A stretch of DNA of 43,692 bases, taken from positions 1-43,692 of the forward strand of contig JAJYPS010000009.1 of assembly GCA_021795215.1 (NCBI GenBank). The letters run 5' to 3'. Made by a program: the position numbers and the translations under genes. Shown here in pieces: positions 29,927 to 38,439 of the stretch (position 1 is the stretch's first letter; each line of letters opens with the position of its first letter). The notes beneath the pieces are model-generated. The model was not told the origin of the DNA. It was given only the letters and a program-made list of their open reading frames with translations, and did not search any database. The DNA is from Actinomycetes bacterium (GTDB lineage Bacteria > Actinomycetota > Acidimicrobiia > Acidimicrobiales > JAKAOS01).

Positions 29927-31474
29927 TCAGGAGTCGGTCGGGCTCTGCGTCAATGACAGGTCGACACCGAACACGTCTTCGAACAGGGTCCGCTTGCGGC
30001 GCAGTGCCCAGAGCTCCAACTCCGCCGTTTCCACAGAGACCACGCTCAACAGCAGGCCCTTCGCCGATTCCCGGACAGCGACCTCCTTCACGACCGACGC
30101 GTGCGACCGGTCGAGAGCGTCGGCGACCCTCAGCAGGGCCGTCAGCCGCAGGACTGTGTCCTTGACGCCAGCGGAGAGACCCTCCCAGGGGGCGAAGGAC
30201 GACTTGGCCGGCGCGCCCCGGCGATGGAACCGGACGATGGTCGCGATCGCGGATATCTCTTCCGGCGAGAAGCCGCGTAGACGCCCGTTCAGGACCAGGT
30301 AAGCGCCGTGTTGGTCGTGATCCTGCATTGCGACGTGCTCTCCGACGTCGTGCAGCAGGGCGGCGTGGGACAGCAGCTCCCGGGCTTGCTCGTCGAGGTG
30401 ATGGAGCCCGGCGGTCTGGTCGAACAGCGAGAGCGCCAGCGAGCGGACGTGGGACGCGTGCGCCTCCTGGTAGCGGAAGCGCGACGCCAGGTCCGCGACC
30501 GAGGACCGCCGCAGGCTCGCGGCGTCGGACGTCCACTCGCTGTCCTGGCACGACATGAAGTCGAGCACTATGCCCTCACGCAGCGCCCACTCGCTCGCGG
30601 TCATCGTGTCCAGTCCGAAGCGGTCCATCACCTCCAGCGCCAGCAGAGTTCCGGCGGGGAGTATGTCGGCCCTCTTGGCGTCGAGCCCGGCCAGCCGGCT
30701 GCGTTCGGCAGAAGGCAGCTCCCAGACTTCGCCGTGGATCGCCTCCAGCTCCTTCCGGCTGACCGACATCTGGTTGAGAGATACCGGCAGGGCTCCGTCC
30801 CGTCTCATGGCCGCCATCCTGACCAGGGTCAGCAGGGTGCCGCTGGAACCAACCAGCGACATCGGCCGCATGTCTCTCAAGCGGTCCATGTGGGGCTCCA
30901 GGGTGGAGTCGATTCGCTCCAGCAGCCTCTTGCGGTCCGATCGACCCGGAGGGTCGCCCCGGACCAGTTCCGCCGTGAGCCGACCCACTCCCAACCGCAC
31001 GCTGGTCGCCCAGTGCAGCGAGCCGTGGTCGCCGACCATCAGCTCCAGACTGCCGCCCCCGAGGTCTATGCAGAGCGCAGGCGCAGGTTCGAGGGCGACC
31101 GAGGCGCTGACCGCTCGGAAGACGAGCCGGGCCTCCTCCATGCCGGAGATGACGTCCACCTTCACGCCCGTCTCGGACTCGATCCGGTCGACCAGGTCCG
31201 ACCCGTTCTCCGCTTCCCTCAGCGCGGCAGTCGCCTTGGCGACGATCTCGGTCGCTCCTGCCGCCCGGGCCAGCGCGCTCAACCTGGCGACGGAAGCTAC
31301 CGCCGCTTCGGCACGCTCCTCACCTATGCGGCCCCAACGTCCCACGTCGTCACCGAGCCGCAGCATCTCCTTCTCCCGGGCGAGCGTCTCGAAGCTCGTC
31401 CGTCCCGTCATGCCCACGACCAGGAGGTGGAACGAGTTGCTGCCCATGTCCAACGCCGCCAGCCGGATCGTCAC
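29927..31474 (-). CDS. ppx: Ppx/GppA exopolyphosphatase family protein
   Basis: A 515-aa member of the Ppx/GppA family, which removes phosphates from polyphosphate ends or pppGpp. The actin-like ATPase fold shows LAALDMGSNSFHLLVVG, ATAALREAENG, SGMEEARLVFRAVSA, the CIDLGGGSLELMVG phosphate loop and LVGSSGTLLTL. The C-terminal region (about 325-515) is an HD-like domain with ALLHDVGEHVAMQDHDQHGAYLVLNG and ALLRVADALDRSH, as in the long Ppx2/GppA form. GTG 31474 overlaps the ppk stop as GTGA. Pairing with ppk favours polyphosphatase over guanosine pentaphosphatase. Confidence 0.93.
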   Translation of the reverse strand: MTIRLAALDMGSNSFHLLVVGMTGRTSFETLAREKEMLRLGDDVGRWGRIGEERAEAAVASVARLSALARAAGATEIVAKATAALREAENGSDLVDRIESETGVKVDVISGMEEARLVFRAVSASVALEPAPALCIDLGGGSLELMVGDHGSLHWATSVRLGVGRLTAELVRGDPPGRSDRKRLLERIDSTLEPHMDRLRDMRPMSLVGSSGTLLTLVRMAAMRRDGALPVSLNQMSVSRKELEAIHGEVWELPSAERSRLAGLDAKRADILPAGTLLALEVMDRFGLDTMTASEWALREGIVLDFMSCQDSEWTSDAASLRRSSVADLASRFRYQEAHASHVRSLALSLFDQTAGLHHLDEQARELLSHAALLHDVGEHVAMQDHDQHGAYLVLNGRLRGFSPEEISAIATIVRFHRRGAPAKSSFAPWEGLSAGVKDTVLRLTALLRVADALDRSHASVVKEVAVRESAKGLLLSVVSVETAELELWALRRKRTLFEDVFGVDLSLTQSPTDS

Positions 31475-33597
31475 AGGCTGCCGATCCCTTCAGCCGAGTG
31501 AAAGGACCTGTTGCGCTCCGTAGCCAGCTCGGCCAGCCGATCCTGGGCCGATACCTTGCGGCCGTCCAGGCGCTTCCAGTCTCCTGCTGGCGACAGCTCC
31601 CACGAGCTCGTGTCGTCGGCCAGGCACAGCTCCAGTATCTCCCTGACCCGCTCTCGGGAGCCCGGGTCGACCAGAGGCACCATCAGCTCCACGCGGCGGT
31701 CCAGGTTCCTGCCGCGAAGGTCGGCGGAGCCGATGTAGATCTTCTGGTTCTCGTGCTCCGGTCGGCCGAAGCTCAATATCCGGGAGTGCTCGAGGAACCT
31801 GCCCAGCAACGAGCGCACCCGGATCGTGTCGGACAGGCCCGGCACTCCCGGACGCAGACAGCAGATTCCCCGGATGATCAGGTCGATGGGCACCCCGGTC
31901 CGCGCCGTCGCGTAGAGGGCGTCGACCATTTGCGGATCGTCCAGCCCGTTGGCCTTTATCACGACCCTTCCCTCGGGGCCGAGCCGGGCCTGCTCCTCCA
32001 GCAGTTCGACGATCGTACGGCGCAGCTGCACCGGAGCCAGGACCGCCTTGCGGTAGCTGGAACGCCGGGAGTAGCCGGTGAGCAGGTTGAACACCTCCGT
32101 CAGGTCGGCCCCCACGTCCGCGTCGGCGGTCAGGATCCCCACGTCCTCGTAGTTGCGAGCCGTCTCGGAGTTGTAGTTGCCGGTGCCGACGTGGCAGTAG
32201 CGGCGGATGCCCTCGTCCTCGGAGCGGACCACCAGCGCTGCCTTGGCGTGTGTCTTGAGACCCACCAGCCCGTACACCACGTGCACGCCGGCCTCCTCCA
32301 GCGCCCGAGCCCAGCCGATGTTGGCCTGCTCGTCGAACCGGGCCTTCAGCTCGACCAGCACGGCCACCTGTTTGCCGCTCTCGGCGGCTTCGATCAGGGA
32401 TGCGACGATCGGACTGTCCCCGCTCGTCCTGTAGAGGGTCTGCTTGATGGCGAGAGTTGCAGGGTCGTGCGCAGCCTGGGCGATCAGCTCCTCGACCGAA
32501 GCGGAGAACGAGTCGTAGGGGTGCTGTACGAAGATCTCCTTCTCGGCAAGCACCGCGAAGATGCTGGCATGGCCCTCCCTGGCCGGAGCGAGCCTCGGTG
32601 GCACCACCGGCGTCCAAGGCTCGTCGTGGAGGTCGCTGCGCTCCAGCGAGTACAGAGCCCACAGTCCCCCCAGCGCCAGCGGTGCGTCGCTCTCGTAGAC
32701 GTCCTCCGGTCCGATGGCAAGCTCCTGGAGGAGCATCTCGACGGTGTCGGCCGGTATCCCCGACTCGACCTCCAACCGCACCGCCTCCCCGAAACGGCGG
32801 CGGCGCAGCTCCATCTCGACCGCTGCCAGCAGGTCCTCCGCCCCGCCGTTGGTCAGCTCCGCGTCCGCGTTCCTCGTCACTCGGAACGTCACGTGCCTTT
32901 CGAGGACCATCTCGGGGAAAAGCATGTCCAGATGTGCCGCGATCACCTGTTCCAGCGGCACGAACCGCTCTCCGTCCGGCATGACGACGAAGCGCGGCAG
33001 GAGGGGCGGCACCTTCACCCTCGCGAACCGTTCCTCTTGACGGACCGGGTCGGTCACCACGACGCCCAGGTTCAGCGAAAGGCTCGATATGTACGGGAAG
33101 GGGTGTGCCGGGTCCACCGCCAGCGGTGTGAGCACCGGGAAGATCCGGTCGTGGAACACCCCCACGAGAAACGATCTGTCATCGTCGTCCAGCGACTGCC
33201 AGTCCGAGAACCGCACTCCCGCCTTGGCCAGGTCCGGCACGAGACCGTCGTGGAAGATCGTGGTCGACCGCCCCACCAGTCCCAGAGACCGCTCCCTTAT
33301 GGCGTCCAGCTGCTCTGCCGGGCTGCGCCCGTCCGGCGAACGTGTCCGAAGGCCCGCTGCCACCTGGTCCTTCAGACCCGCCACCCTGGTCTGGAAGAAG
33401 TCGTCCAGGTTCGACGAGAAGATCGCCAGGAACTTGGCCCGCTCCAGAAGACCCTGGCGCCGGTCCTCCGCCAGGTCCAGCAGCCTGTCCAGGAAGTCCA
33501 GCTGGGAAAGCTCCCTGTTGATTATCCGGTCCGGTTCTCCCGCGCCGATCGTCGGGATCGTCGGCCGAGCAGCCTTCTTGGGGACTGTGGGGCTCAC
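31471..33597 (-). CDS. ppk: Polyphosphate kinase 1
   Basis: PPK1 polymerises ATP gamma-phosphate into polyphosphate. The 708-aa protein begins RIINRELSQLDFLDRLLDLAED (N domain), includes AIFSSNLDDFFQTRVAGL, HPFPYISSLSLNLGV, KVPPLLPRFV, FVQHPYDSFSASVEEL, AIKQTLYRTSGDSPIV, and ELKARFDEQANIGWARALEEAGVHVVYGLVGLKTHAKAALVVR. The phosphohistidine region RYCHVGTGNYNSETARNYEDVGILTA and the C-terminal ICCLRPGVPGLSDTIRVRSLLGRFLEHSRI complete it. GTG 33597 is the best start; the frame upstream runs through the 17-bp repeat. It is coupled to ppx by GTGA. Confidence 0.95.
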   Translation of the reverse strand: MSPTVPKKAARPTIPTIGAGEPDRIINRELSQLDFLDRLLDLAEDRRQGLLERAKFLAIFSSNLDDFFQTRVAGLKDQVAAGLRTRSPDGRSPAEQLDAIRERSLGLVGRSTTIFHDGLVPDLAKAGVRFSDWQSLDDDDRSFLVGVFHDRIFPVLTPLAVDPAHPFPYISSLSLNLGVVVTDPVRQEERFARVKVPPLLPRFVVMPDGERFVPLEQVIAAHLDMLFPEMVLERHVTFRVTRNADAELTNGGAEDLLAAVEMELRRRRFGEAVRLEVESGIPADTVEMLLQELAIGPEDVYESDAPLALGGLWALYSLERSDLHDEPWTPVVPPRLAPAREGHASIFAVLAEKEIFVQHPYDSFSASVEELIAQAAHDPATLAIKQTLYRTSGDSPIVASLIEAAESGKQVAVLVELKARFDEQANIGWARALEEAGVHVVYGLVGLKTHAKAALVVRSEDEGIRRYCHVGTGNYNSETARNYEDVGILTADADVGADLTEVFNLLTGYSRRSSYRKAVLAPVQLRRTIVELLEEQARLGPEGRVVIKANGLDDPQMVDALYATARTGVPIDLIIRGICCLRPGVPGLSDTIRVRSLLGRFLEHSRILSFGRPEHENQKIYIGSADLRGRNLDRRVELMVPLVDPGSRERVREILELCLADDTSSWELSPAGDWKRLDGRKVSAQDRLAELATERNRSFHSAEGIGSL

Positions 33598-33632
33598 CGG
33601 TCCGAGCCTAGGACGCCCAGGTAGGCCGCAAC

Positions 33633-33697
33633 GGCGGTGCGGGTTGAACGGCGGTGCGGCTGAACGGCGGTGCGGGCTGAACGGCGGTGCGGGCTGA
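33633..33697. repeat. 17-bp tandem repeat between ppk and the SEDS gene
   Basis: About four units of GGCGGTGCGGGCTGAAC, one of them a base shorter and the last truncated, lie in the 161-base divergent spacer. Outside this array the spacer shows no obvious promoter hexamers. Confidence 0.9.
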
Positions 33698-33758
33698 GCC
33701 CGGGTTGAACACGACGGACCGCCGGGCTGCCGACCCTGCTGTCGCTGCCCGTCCAGGT

Positions 33759-35078
33759 ATGTTCGGGCAGATGGCAGCGACACTGGCCTCCACCCGACCC
33801 CGCCGGGCGCCTGCCGTCCAGCGAAGGACCGAGCTCGGCCTGGTGTTGCTCGCGGCGCTGGTGACGGTGGCCGCGTACACCCTCACTTGGTTCGGGTTGA
33901 AGGGTCGGCTGTCCTCGACGCTGGACATCTGGTTGGCGGTCGTCGTGGGACTGGGTCTCGTCGCACACCTGTTCACCAGGTGGCTCGCCCCGAGAGCGGA
34001 CCCGGTCCTCGTGCCGACCGTCGTGTTGCTGAACGGCCTCGGTTGGGTGATGATCGCCCGCCTGGACGTGCACGAGGCGCTGATGCAGGCCGTATGGAGC
34101 ACCGTCGGAGTGGGGGTCTACGTCGTGACCTTGGCCCTGGTACGCCGTTCCAGGGATCTCGAGCGTTACCGATATCTCATGGCACTGGCAGGGGTGGTGC
34201 TGCTCCTGCTGCCGCTGGTCCCCCATCTTGGCCTGAACATCAACGGCGCAAGGTTGTGGATCAAACTGGGTCCCCTGACGTTCCAACCGGTCCAGGTCGC
34301 TCAGATAGCGCTGGTCGTGTTCTTCGCATCGTCGTTCGGAGAGAAGCGGGAACTGCTGTCGAACCCGACGATGCGCATCGGCAACCACCTCCTTCCGGAT
34401 CCCAGGATCGCCGGCCCCATAGTTGCGGCTTGGGCGCTCTCGATGCTGGTCATGACCGCGGAACGGAACGTCGGTTTTGCCCTCCTGATCTTCGTGCTGT
34501 TCCTGGCGATGCTGTGGGTCGCTACGGGCAGGATCGCCTTCCTCGCCGTGGGAATGGTGCTGTTCGGCGTGGGCGCTTGGGTCGGATCTCTGCTGTTCTC
34601 CCAGGTCAACGAACGCATCACCGTCTGGCTCAATCCTTGGGCCTACGCCAACGGCATCGGCTATCAACTGGTCCAGGCCCAGTACGCGCTGGGAACCGGC
34701 GGGGTGACCGGCACCGGGCTCGGGCTCGGGCACCCTTACTACATCCCCGTGGTCACCAGCGACTTCATCTTCGCCGCGTTCGGCGAAGAGCTGGGACTGT
34801 TGGGGACCTCCGCACTGCTCGTTGCATTCCTCGTGCTCGTCGCAGTGGGTTTCCGTACCGCACTGCGGGCCCGTGCCGACTTCTCCAAGCTGATGGCGGC
34901 CGGCCTGACCGCCGTGCTCGGCTTCCAGTCGTTCTTCATAATGGCCGGGATCGCCCGGCTGCTGCCGTTGACCGGAGTCACTCTGCCCTTCGTCGCGTAT
35001 GGCGGGTCGTCCCTGGTGTCGAGCTATCTGCTGGTCGCCCTCCTGGTACGAGTCTCGCACGAGTCCGCCTCCGCCTGA
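33759..35078 (+). CDS. FtsW/RodA/SpoVE (SEDS) family protein, long form
   Basis: A 439-aa SEDS protein, a peptidoglycan glycosyltransferase of the elongation or division machinery, with about ten helices. Family motifs are NINGARLWIKLGPLTFQPVQVAQIALVVFFAS, AERNVGFALLIFVLFLAML, ERITVWLNPWAYANGIGYQLVQAQYALGTGG, GTGLGLGHPYYIPVVTSDFIFAAFGEELGLLG and LPLTGVTLPFVAYGGSSLVSSYLLVALLVR. It resembles the RodA of actinobacterial pknB clusters more than the 380-aa RodA downstream. No pbpA or pknB is adjacent. ATG 33759 or 33771 are equally usable starts. The gene converges on the nuclease gene. Confidence 0.92.
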   Translation: MFGQMAATLASTRPRRAPAVQRRTELGLVLLAALVTVAAYTLTWFGLKGRLSSTLDIWLAVVVGLGLVAHLFTRWLAPRADPVLVPTVVLLNGLGWVMIARLDVHEALMQAVWSTVGVGVYVVTLALVRRSRDLERYRYLMALAGVVLLLLPLVPHLGLNINGARLWIKLGPLTFQPVQVAQIALVVFFASSFGEKRELLSNPTMRIGNHLLPDPRIAGPIVAAWALSMLVMTAERNVGFALLIFVLFLAMLWVATGRIAFLAVGMVLFGVGAWVGSLLFSQVNERITVWLNPWAYANGIGYQLVQAQYALGTGGVTGTGLGLGHPYYIPVVTSDFIFAAFGEELGLLGTSALLVAFLVLVAVGFRTALRARADFSKLMAAGLTAVLGFQSFFIMAGIARLLPLTGVTLPFVAYGGSSLVSSYLLVALLVRVSHESASA

Positions 35079-35193
35079 CGCGCCGGGGCCGCATCGCCGC
35101 TCTGCACGACGGCACCCGCAGGGGCACCCCGACAGGGCCGGCGCCGCTCAGTGGACACTGGAGGCAACCCGGCCGTGGCGCCGACCAGCGGGG

Positions 35194-35775
35194 TCAACGA
35201 AGCTCGCCCACCCGGGCGAGCACCTCCTCGGCGACCACGATCGGTACCGTGAGCGGCTGGCGGGCAGCCAGGGCGAGCGCGTCCGAAGGACGGCAATCCA
35301 CCTCGCGGTTTCGCCCCCCGCCGGACAGGACGATCACCGCCATGAGCGTTCCTTCCGAGACGGCCGTTATCCGAACCAGCTCCAGCGCGATGCCGAAGGA
35401 TGCGAGCGAGTCGCACATCAGCTCGTGAGTCAACGGGCGCGGCGTGGCTACCCGGCGCAGCCCATAGGCAATGCCGACGCCCTCGGACAGTCCCACCGGG
35501 AAGCGCAGCAGCCGGCGGGGCGGGTCCACCTCCCGTAGGACGACGATCGGATGGGCGCTCGGCAGGTCCATCACCACGTCCATCAGCTCCGCCGGCCGCA
35601 TGGCTGCGGGCTGCTGCGGGTCGGCCCGTGTCCGGTCGGCACCCGTTCCGTCCGCACCCTCCGATTCCCCGGCGGCAGCGCCGACTCCAGGATGGACGGA
35701 GGAACCAGAGGCCGAGGGCGGGCTGGGCGGCGCCGCGACGGAAGGACTTGGCGGGTCGCCCGGCAGCTGCTCCAC
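35194..35775 (-). CDS. Bifunctional nuclease (DUF151) protein
   Basis: The C-terminal 135 residues match the bifunctional-nuclease/DUF151 domain: PIVVLREVDPPRRLLRFPVGLSEGVGIAYGL, RPLTHELMCDSLASFG and the conserved VDCRPSDALALAARQPLTVPIVVAEEVL. GTG 35775 is supported by AGGGAGGG seven bases upstream and lies 14 bases after the rodA stop. It gives 193 aa with a disordered Pro/Ser/Asp N-terminus of about 58 residues. ATG 35601 would give only the domain but lacks a ribosome-binding site. Members are single-domain proteins with reported RNase/DNase activity in plants and unclear roles in bacteria. Confidence 0.88.
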   Translation of the reverse strand: MEQLPGDPPSPSVAAPPSPPSASGSSVHPGVGAAAGESEGADGTGADRTRADPQQPAAMRPAELMDVVMDLPSAHPIVVLREVDPPRRLLRFPVGLSEGVGIAYGLRRVATPRPLTHELMCDSLASFGIALELVRITAVSEGTLMAVIVLSGGGRNREVDCRPSDALALAARQPLTVPIVVAEEVLARVGELR

Positions 35776-35788
35776 TGTCGGACCCTCC

Positions 35789-36931
35789 CTAATGGGACGG
35801 TTCCAAGCCGATGCTCGCGACCAGCCCGACCGCCATGAAAGTGTTCACGACCGCCGAGCCACCGTAGCTGACGAGGGGCAGCGGTATGCCGGCCACGGGC
35901 ATTATCCCCATCGTCATGCCGACGTTCTCGAACACGGAGAAGCCCAGCAGCGCAAGCACTCCGGCGGCGCAGAGCCTTCCCAGCCGGTCTCCGCTCCGGG
36001 CCGCCGCTCTCCAGATGCGCCAGGAAAGGATGCTGTAGAGCACCAGCAGGACGCTGCTGCCGAGGAAACCTAGCTGCTCACCCACCGCGGAGAAGATGAA
36101 GTCGGTGGAGAACGCCGGTACGTAACCTCCGGTGATCTCCGATCCCCGGAACAAGCCCTTTCCGGCCAACCCGCCCGAACTGATGGCGTACTTGGACTGC
36201 TGGATGTTGTAGGTGCTGGTGCGAAACGTCGCGTTCGAGTTCTGGTGCAGGAAGCTGGTCAGTCGACTCAACTGGTAGGAGTGGAGCAGGTGCAGCTGCA
36301 GTGCTGCGACCACCGTGGCCAGCCCCAGCAGCACCAGGATCACCAGATGACGGCCCTTCACTCCTCCCACCACCATCACCGCTGCAGAAGTGACCAGCAT
36401 CAGGATCGCCGAGCCGAGGTCGGGTTGCTTGAACACCAGCAGGATCGGCACGACAGCCATGACCACGAGCGCCACCAGCCTCCGTGCCGTGATCCGCTCC
36501 TGCCAACGGTCGATGGCGGCCGTGAGCGCAAGGACCAGCCCCACGCTGGCGAACGCCGACGGTTGCAGCTGGAACGGGCCGATCGAGAACCAGCGCTGCG
36601 ACCCCAACGTCGAGCTGCCCACCGCCATGACGGCCACCAGCGCGACCAGCAGGAACCCGTAGACGATCAGTCCCAGGCGCACCAGCCGTCTGTAACCGAC
36701 GCTCATCGTGAGCAGCATGGCGACCAGGCCCACCACGTCGTACGCGGCCTGATGCACGAAATAGTAGGTGGGACCGATGCCCGCCTGCTGGTTCGGCACC
36801 TTCGTAGCGGAGTAGACGATCAGGCTGCCGTAAGCCGCCAGCGCCAGAGTGACCGCCACGAGCACCAGGTCCAACCGCCGCGCCAAGGCCAGCCACGTCG
36901 GTGTCGGTCTGTCCTGCACCAGAGCCTGCAT
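35789..36931 (-). CDS. rodA: Rod-shape-determining SEDS protein RodA
   Basis: A 380-aa RodA of canonical length. Motifs are YGSLIVYSATKVPNQQAG, FFVHQ-type YYFVHQAAYDVVGL, GSQRWFSIGPFQLQPSAFASVGLVLALTAAI, VLFKQPDLGSAILMLVTSA, NIQQSKYAISSGGLAGKGLFRGSEITGGYVPAFSTDFIFSAVGEQLGFLG, and GMTMGIMPVAGIPLPLVSYGGSAVV. Ten helices are expected. RodA polymerises lipid II with a class B PBP during elongation. ATG 36931 follows a GAGGTG ten bases ahead; TTG 36934 is adjacent. No mreBCD or PBP2 gene is present in the window. It probably shares its transcript with the downstream bifunctional-nuclease gene. Confidence 0.94.
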   Translation of the reverse strand: MQALVQDRPTPTWLALARRLDLVLVAVTLALAAYGSLIVYSATKVPNQQAGIGPTYYFVHQAAYDVVGLVAMLLTMSVGYRRLVRLGLIVYGFLLVALVAVMAVGSSTLGSQRWFSIGPFQLQPSAFASVGLVLALTAAIDRWQERITARRLVALVVMAVVPILLVFKQPDLGSAILMLVTSAAVMVVGGVKGRHLVILVLLGLATVVAALQLHLLHSYQLSRLTSFLHQNSNATFRTSTYNIQQSKYAISSGGLAGKGLFRGSEITGGYVPAFSTDFIFSAVGEQLGFLGSSVLLVLYSILSWRIWRAAARSGDRLGRLCAAGVLALLGFSVFENVGMTMGIMPVAGIPLPLVSYGGSAVVNTFMAVGLVASIGLEPSH

Positions 36932-37116
36932 CAAATCGATTCACCTCGCCTCGGCGTCCACGGGGCGGCACCCGGGACGAACCTCCCCTGGCAGCCGTCC
37001 GAGCTCGGCGGACTGCCACAGTGTGTGCGCAAAACGCACGGACTTCAAGGCGCCTGCCGATCCCGGCCGTTGCCGCGGCTCCAGTCTTACCCATGCGGGA
37101 GAGCGGCGGATGGACC

Positions 37117-37122
37117 TATCAT
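37117..37122 (+). promoter_or_regulatory. Possible -10 hexamer for the pspA-pspAA gene
   Basis: TATCAT lies 46 bases before the ATG in the 236-base divergent spacer shared with rodA. The nearest candidate -35 is poor, and no sigma-54 -24/-12 pair is present, so control does not look like the proteobacterial psp system. The rest of the spacer shows nothing I can name. Confidence 0.3.
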
Positions 37123-37167
37123 CGGAAGGAGTTCTCAGCACACTGGCGCAAAGACGAGAGGTTCCCG

Positions 37168-38391
37168 ATGAGCGTGTTCCGGCGGTTCTCCCTCGTGTTC
37201 CAACAGAAGGCCAACGCCGCCCTGGATCGGGTCGAAGACCCGAACGAGGCGCTCGACCTCTCCTACCAGAAGCTGCTCGAGCAGTACCAGCAGGTCCGCC
37301 GGGCAGTGGCGGACGTGCTGACGTCGCAGAAGCGCCTGGAGGGTCAGCAGTCCGCGCTCAAGTCGCAGTACGACAAGTTGCAGGGCCAGGCGCGCCAGGC
37401 GCTGAGCCAAGGGCAGGAGGACCTGGCCCGCACGGCGCTTCAGCGGGCCGACGTGGTGAAGCGCCAGGGCGAGGCGCTGGGTCCTCAGATCACCCAGCTA
37501 CAGACCCAGGAAGGACAGCTGGAGCTGACGGCGCAGAAGCTCCAGGCCCAGGTGGAGGCGTTCCGCACGCAGCGGGAGACGATGAAGGCGCAGTACACCG
37601 CAGCCAAGGCGTCGACCAAGGCGGTGGAGGGCATCAGCGGTATCAGCGAGCAGATGGCGGACGTGTCGCTGATGCTCGACCGGGCGAAGGACAAAGTCTC
37701 CGACATGCAGGCCCGCTCGGCAGCGGTCGGAGAGCTGGCCGACACGGGGTTCCTGGACAATCTTTCGCTCGGAGCCGGGGGCGACGACATCGACGCGCAG
37801 CTCCGCAAGGGCGGCGGGGACGACACGGATCTGCAGCTCGCCGCGATGAAGGCGGAGCTGGGGATCGGGACCGGAGGGTCCACTGCCACGGCACAGGTGA
37901 TGCCGCAGACCAGCATCGGGCCGGCGCAGTCTGCAGCGGAGCGGCCTGCAACGGGGACGCCGGATCAGGGCGGCGCTTGGAACCGGGGCCGGGAGGCGGC
38001 CGTTGCGGCGTCTTCCCGCGGCGGTCCCCCGTCCGAAAGTCCTACAGCGGCCGCCGGGGGAGCAGGTAGCAGCGCAACAGGCGACCGGCCGGGATTGGTG
38101 GTACGTATCGTGGGATTGGGACAGTACGAGGTGCCGGCCTCCATCGGGCCCGCTCTGGACGGGCTGGACGGCGCTCTCAGCAGGGCGGTGGACACCTCGG
38201 ATGACGCCAGCTTCGAGAGCTGCACAGAGGAGCTGACCAAGCTGATCAAAGCGAACGGCAACCAGCTTTCCAAGGGCGACGTCCGCAGCTCCGACCTGAT
38301 AGTTCCCTCGCCGGACATGACGCTCGAGGAAGCCCGGGCACTCCTGTCCACCAAGGGTGACAGGAACGGGGACAACGGCGTGGAGGACTGA
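37168..38391 (+). CDS. pspA: PspA/IM30 protein fused to a PspAA domain
   Basis: A 407-aa protein. Residues 1-230 are PspA/IM30: MSVFRRFSLVFQQKANAALD start (amphipathic membrane-binding helix), DPNEALDLSYQKLLEQYQQVRRAV, then long coiled coils with Gln-rich repeats up to SEQMADVSLMLDRAKDKVSDMQARSAAVGEL. Residues 231-308 are a flexible Ala/Gly/Ser linker. Residues 309-395 (LVVRIVGLGQYEVPASI to PSDLI-type SSDLIVPSPDMTLEEARALL) match the PspA-associated PspAA domain, which actinobacteria usually encode as a separate small gene after pspA. ATG 37168 has GAGAGG six bases upstream. PspA protects membrane integrity under envelope stress. The fusion would tether the partner in fixed stoichiometry. Confidence 0.9.
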   Translation: MSVFRRFSLVFQQKANAALDRVEDPNEALDLSYQKLLEQYQQVRRAVADVLTSQKRLEGQQSALKSQYDKLQGQARQALSQGQEDLARTALQRADVVKRQGEALGPQITQLQTQEGQLELTAQKLQAQVEAFRTQRETMKAQYTAAKASTKAVEGISGISEQMADVSLMLDRAKDKVSDMQARSAAVGELADTGFLDNLSLGAGGDDIDAQLRKGGGDDTDLQLAAMKAELGIGTGGSTATAQVMPQTSIGPAQSAAERPATGTPDQGGAWNRGREAAVAASSRGGPPSESPTAAAGGAGSSATGDRPGLVVRIVGLGQYEVPASIGPALDGLDGALSRAVDTSDDASFESCTEELTKLIKANGNQLSKGDVRSSDLIVPSPDMTLEEARALLSTKGDRNGDNGVED

Positions 38392-38421
38392 TCGGGCCCC
38401 TGGTCCGTCCGCTCGCCCGAT
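38391..38421. terminator. Hairpin between convergent pspA and DMT copy 2
   Basis: ATCGGGC (38391-38397) pairs with GCCCGAT (38415-38421) across a 17-base loop, in the 48-base gap between two convergent genes. A second GCCGGC word follows. No T tract follows, so it would be an atypical, possibly bidirectional terminator. Confidence 0.4.
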
Positions 38422-38439
38422 GTGCCGGCGTCGCGCCGC

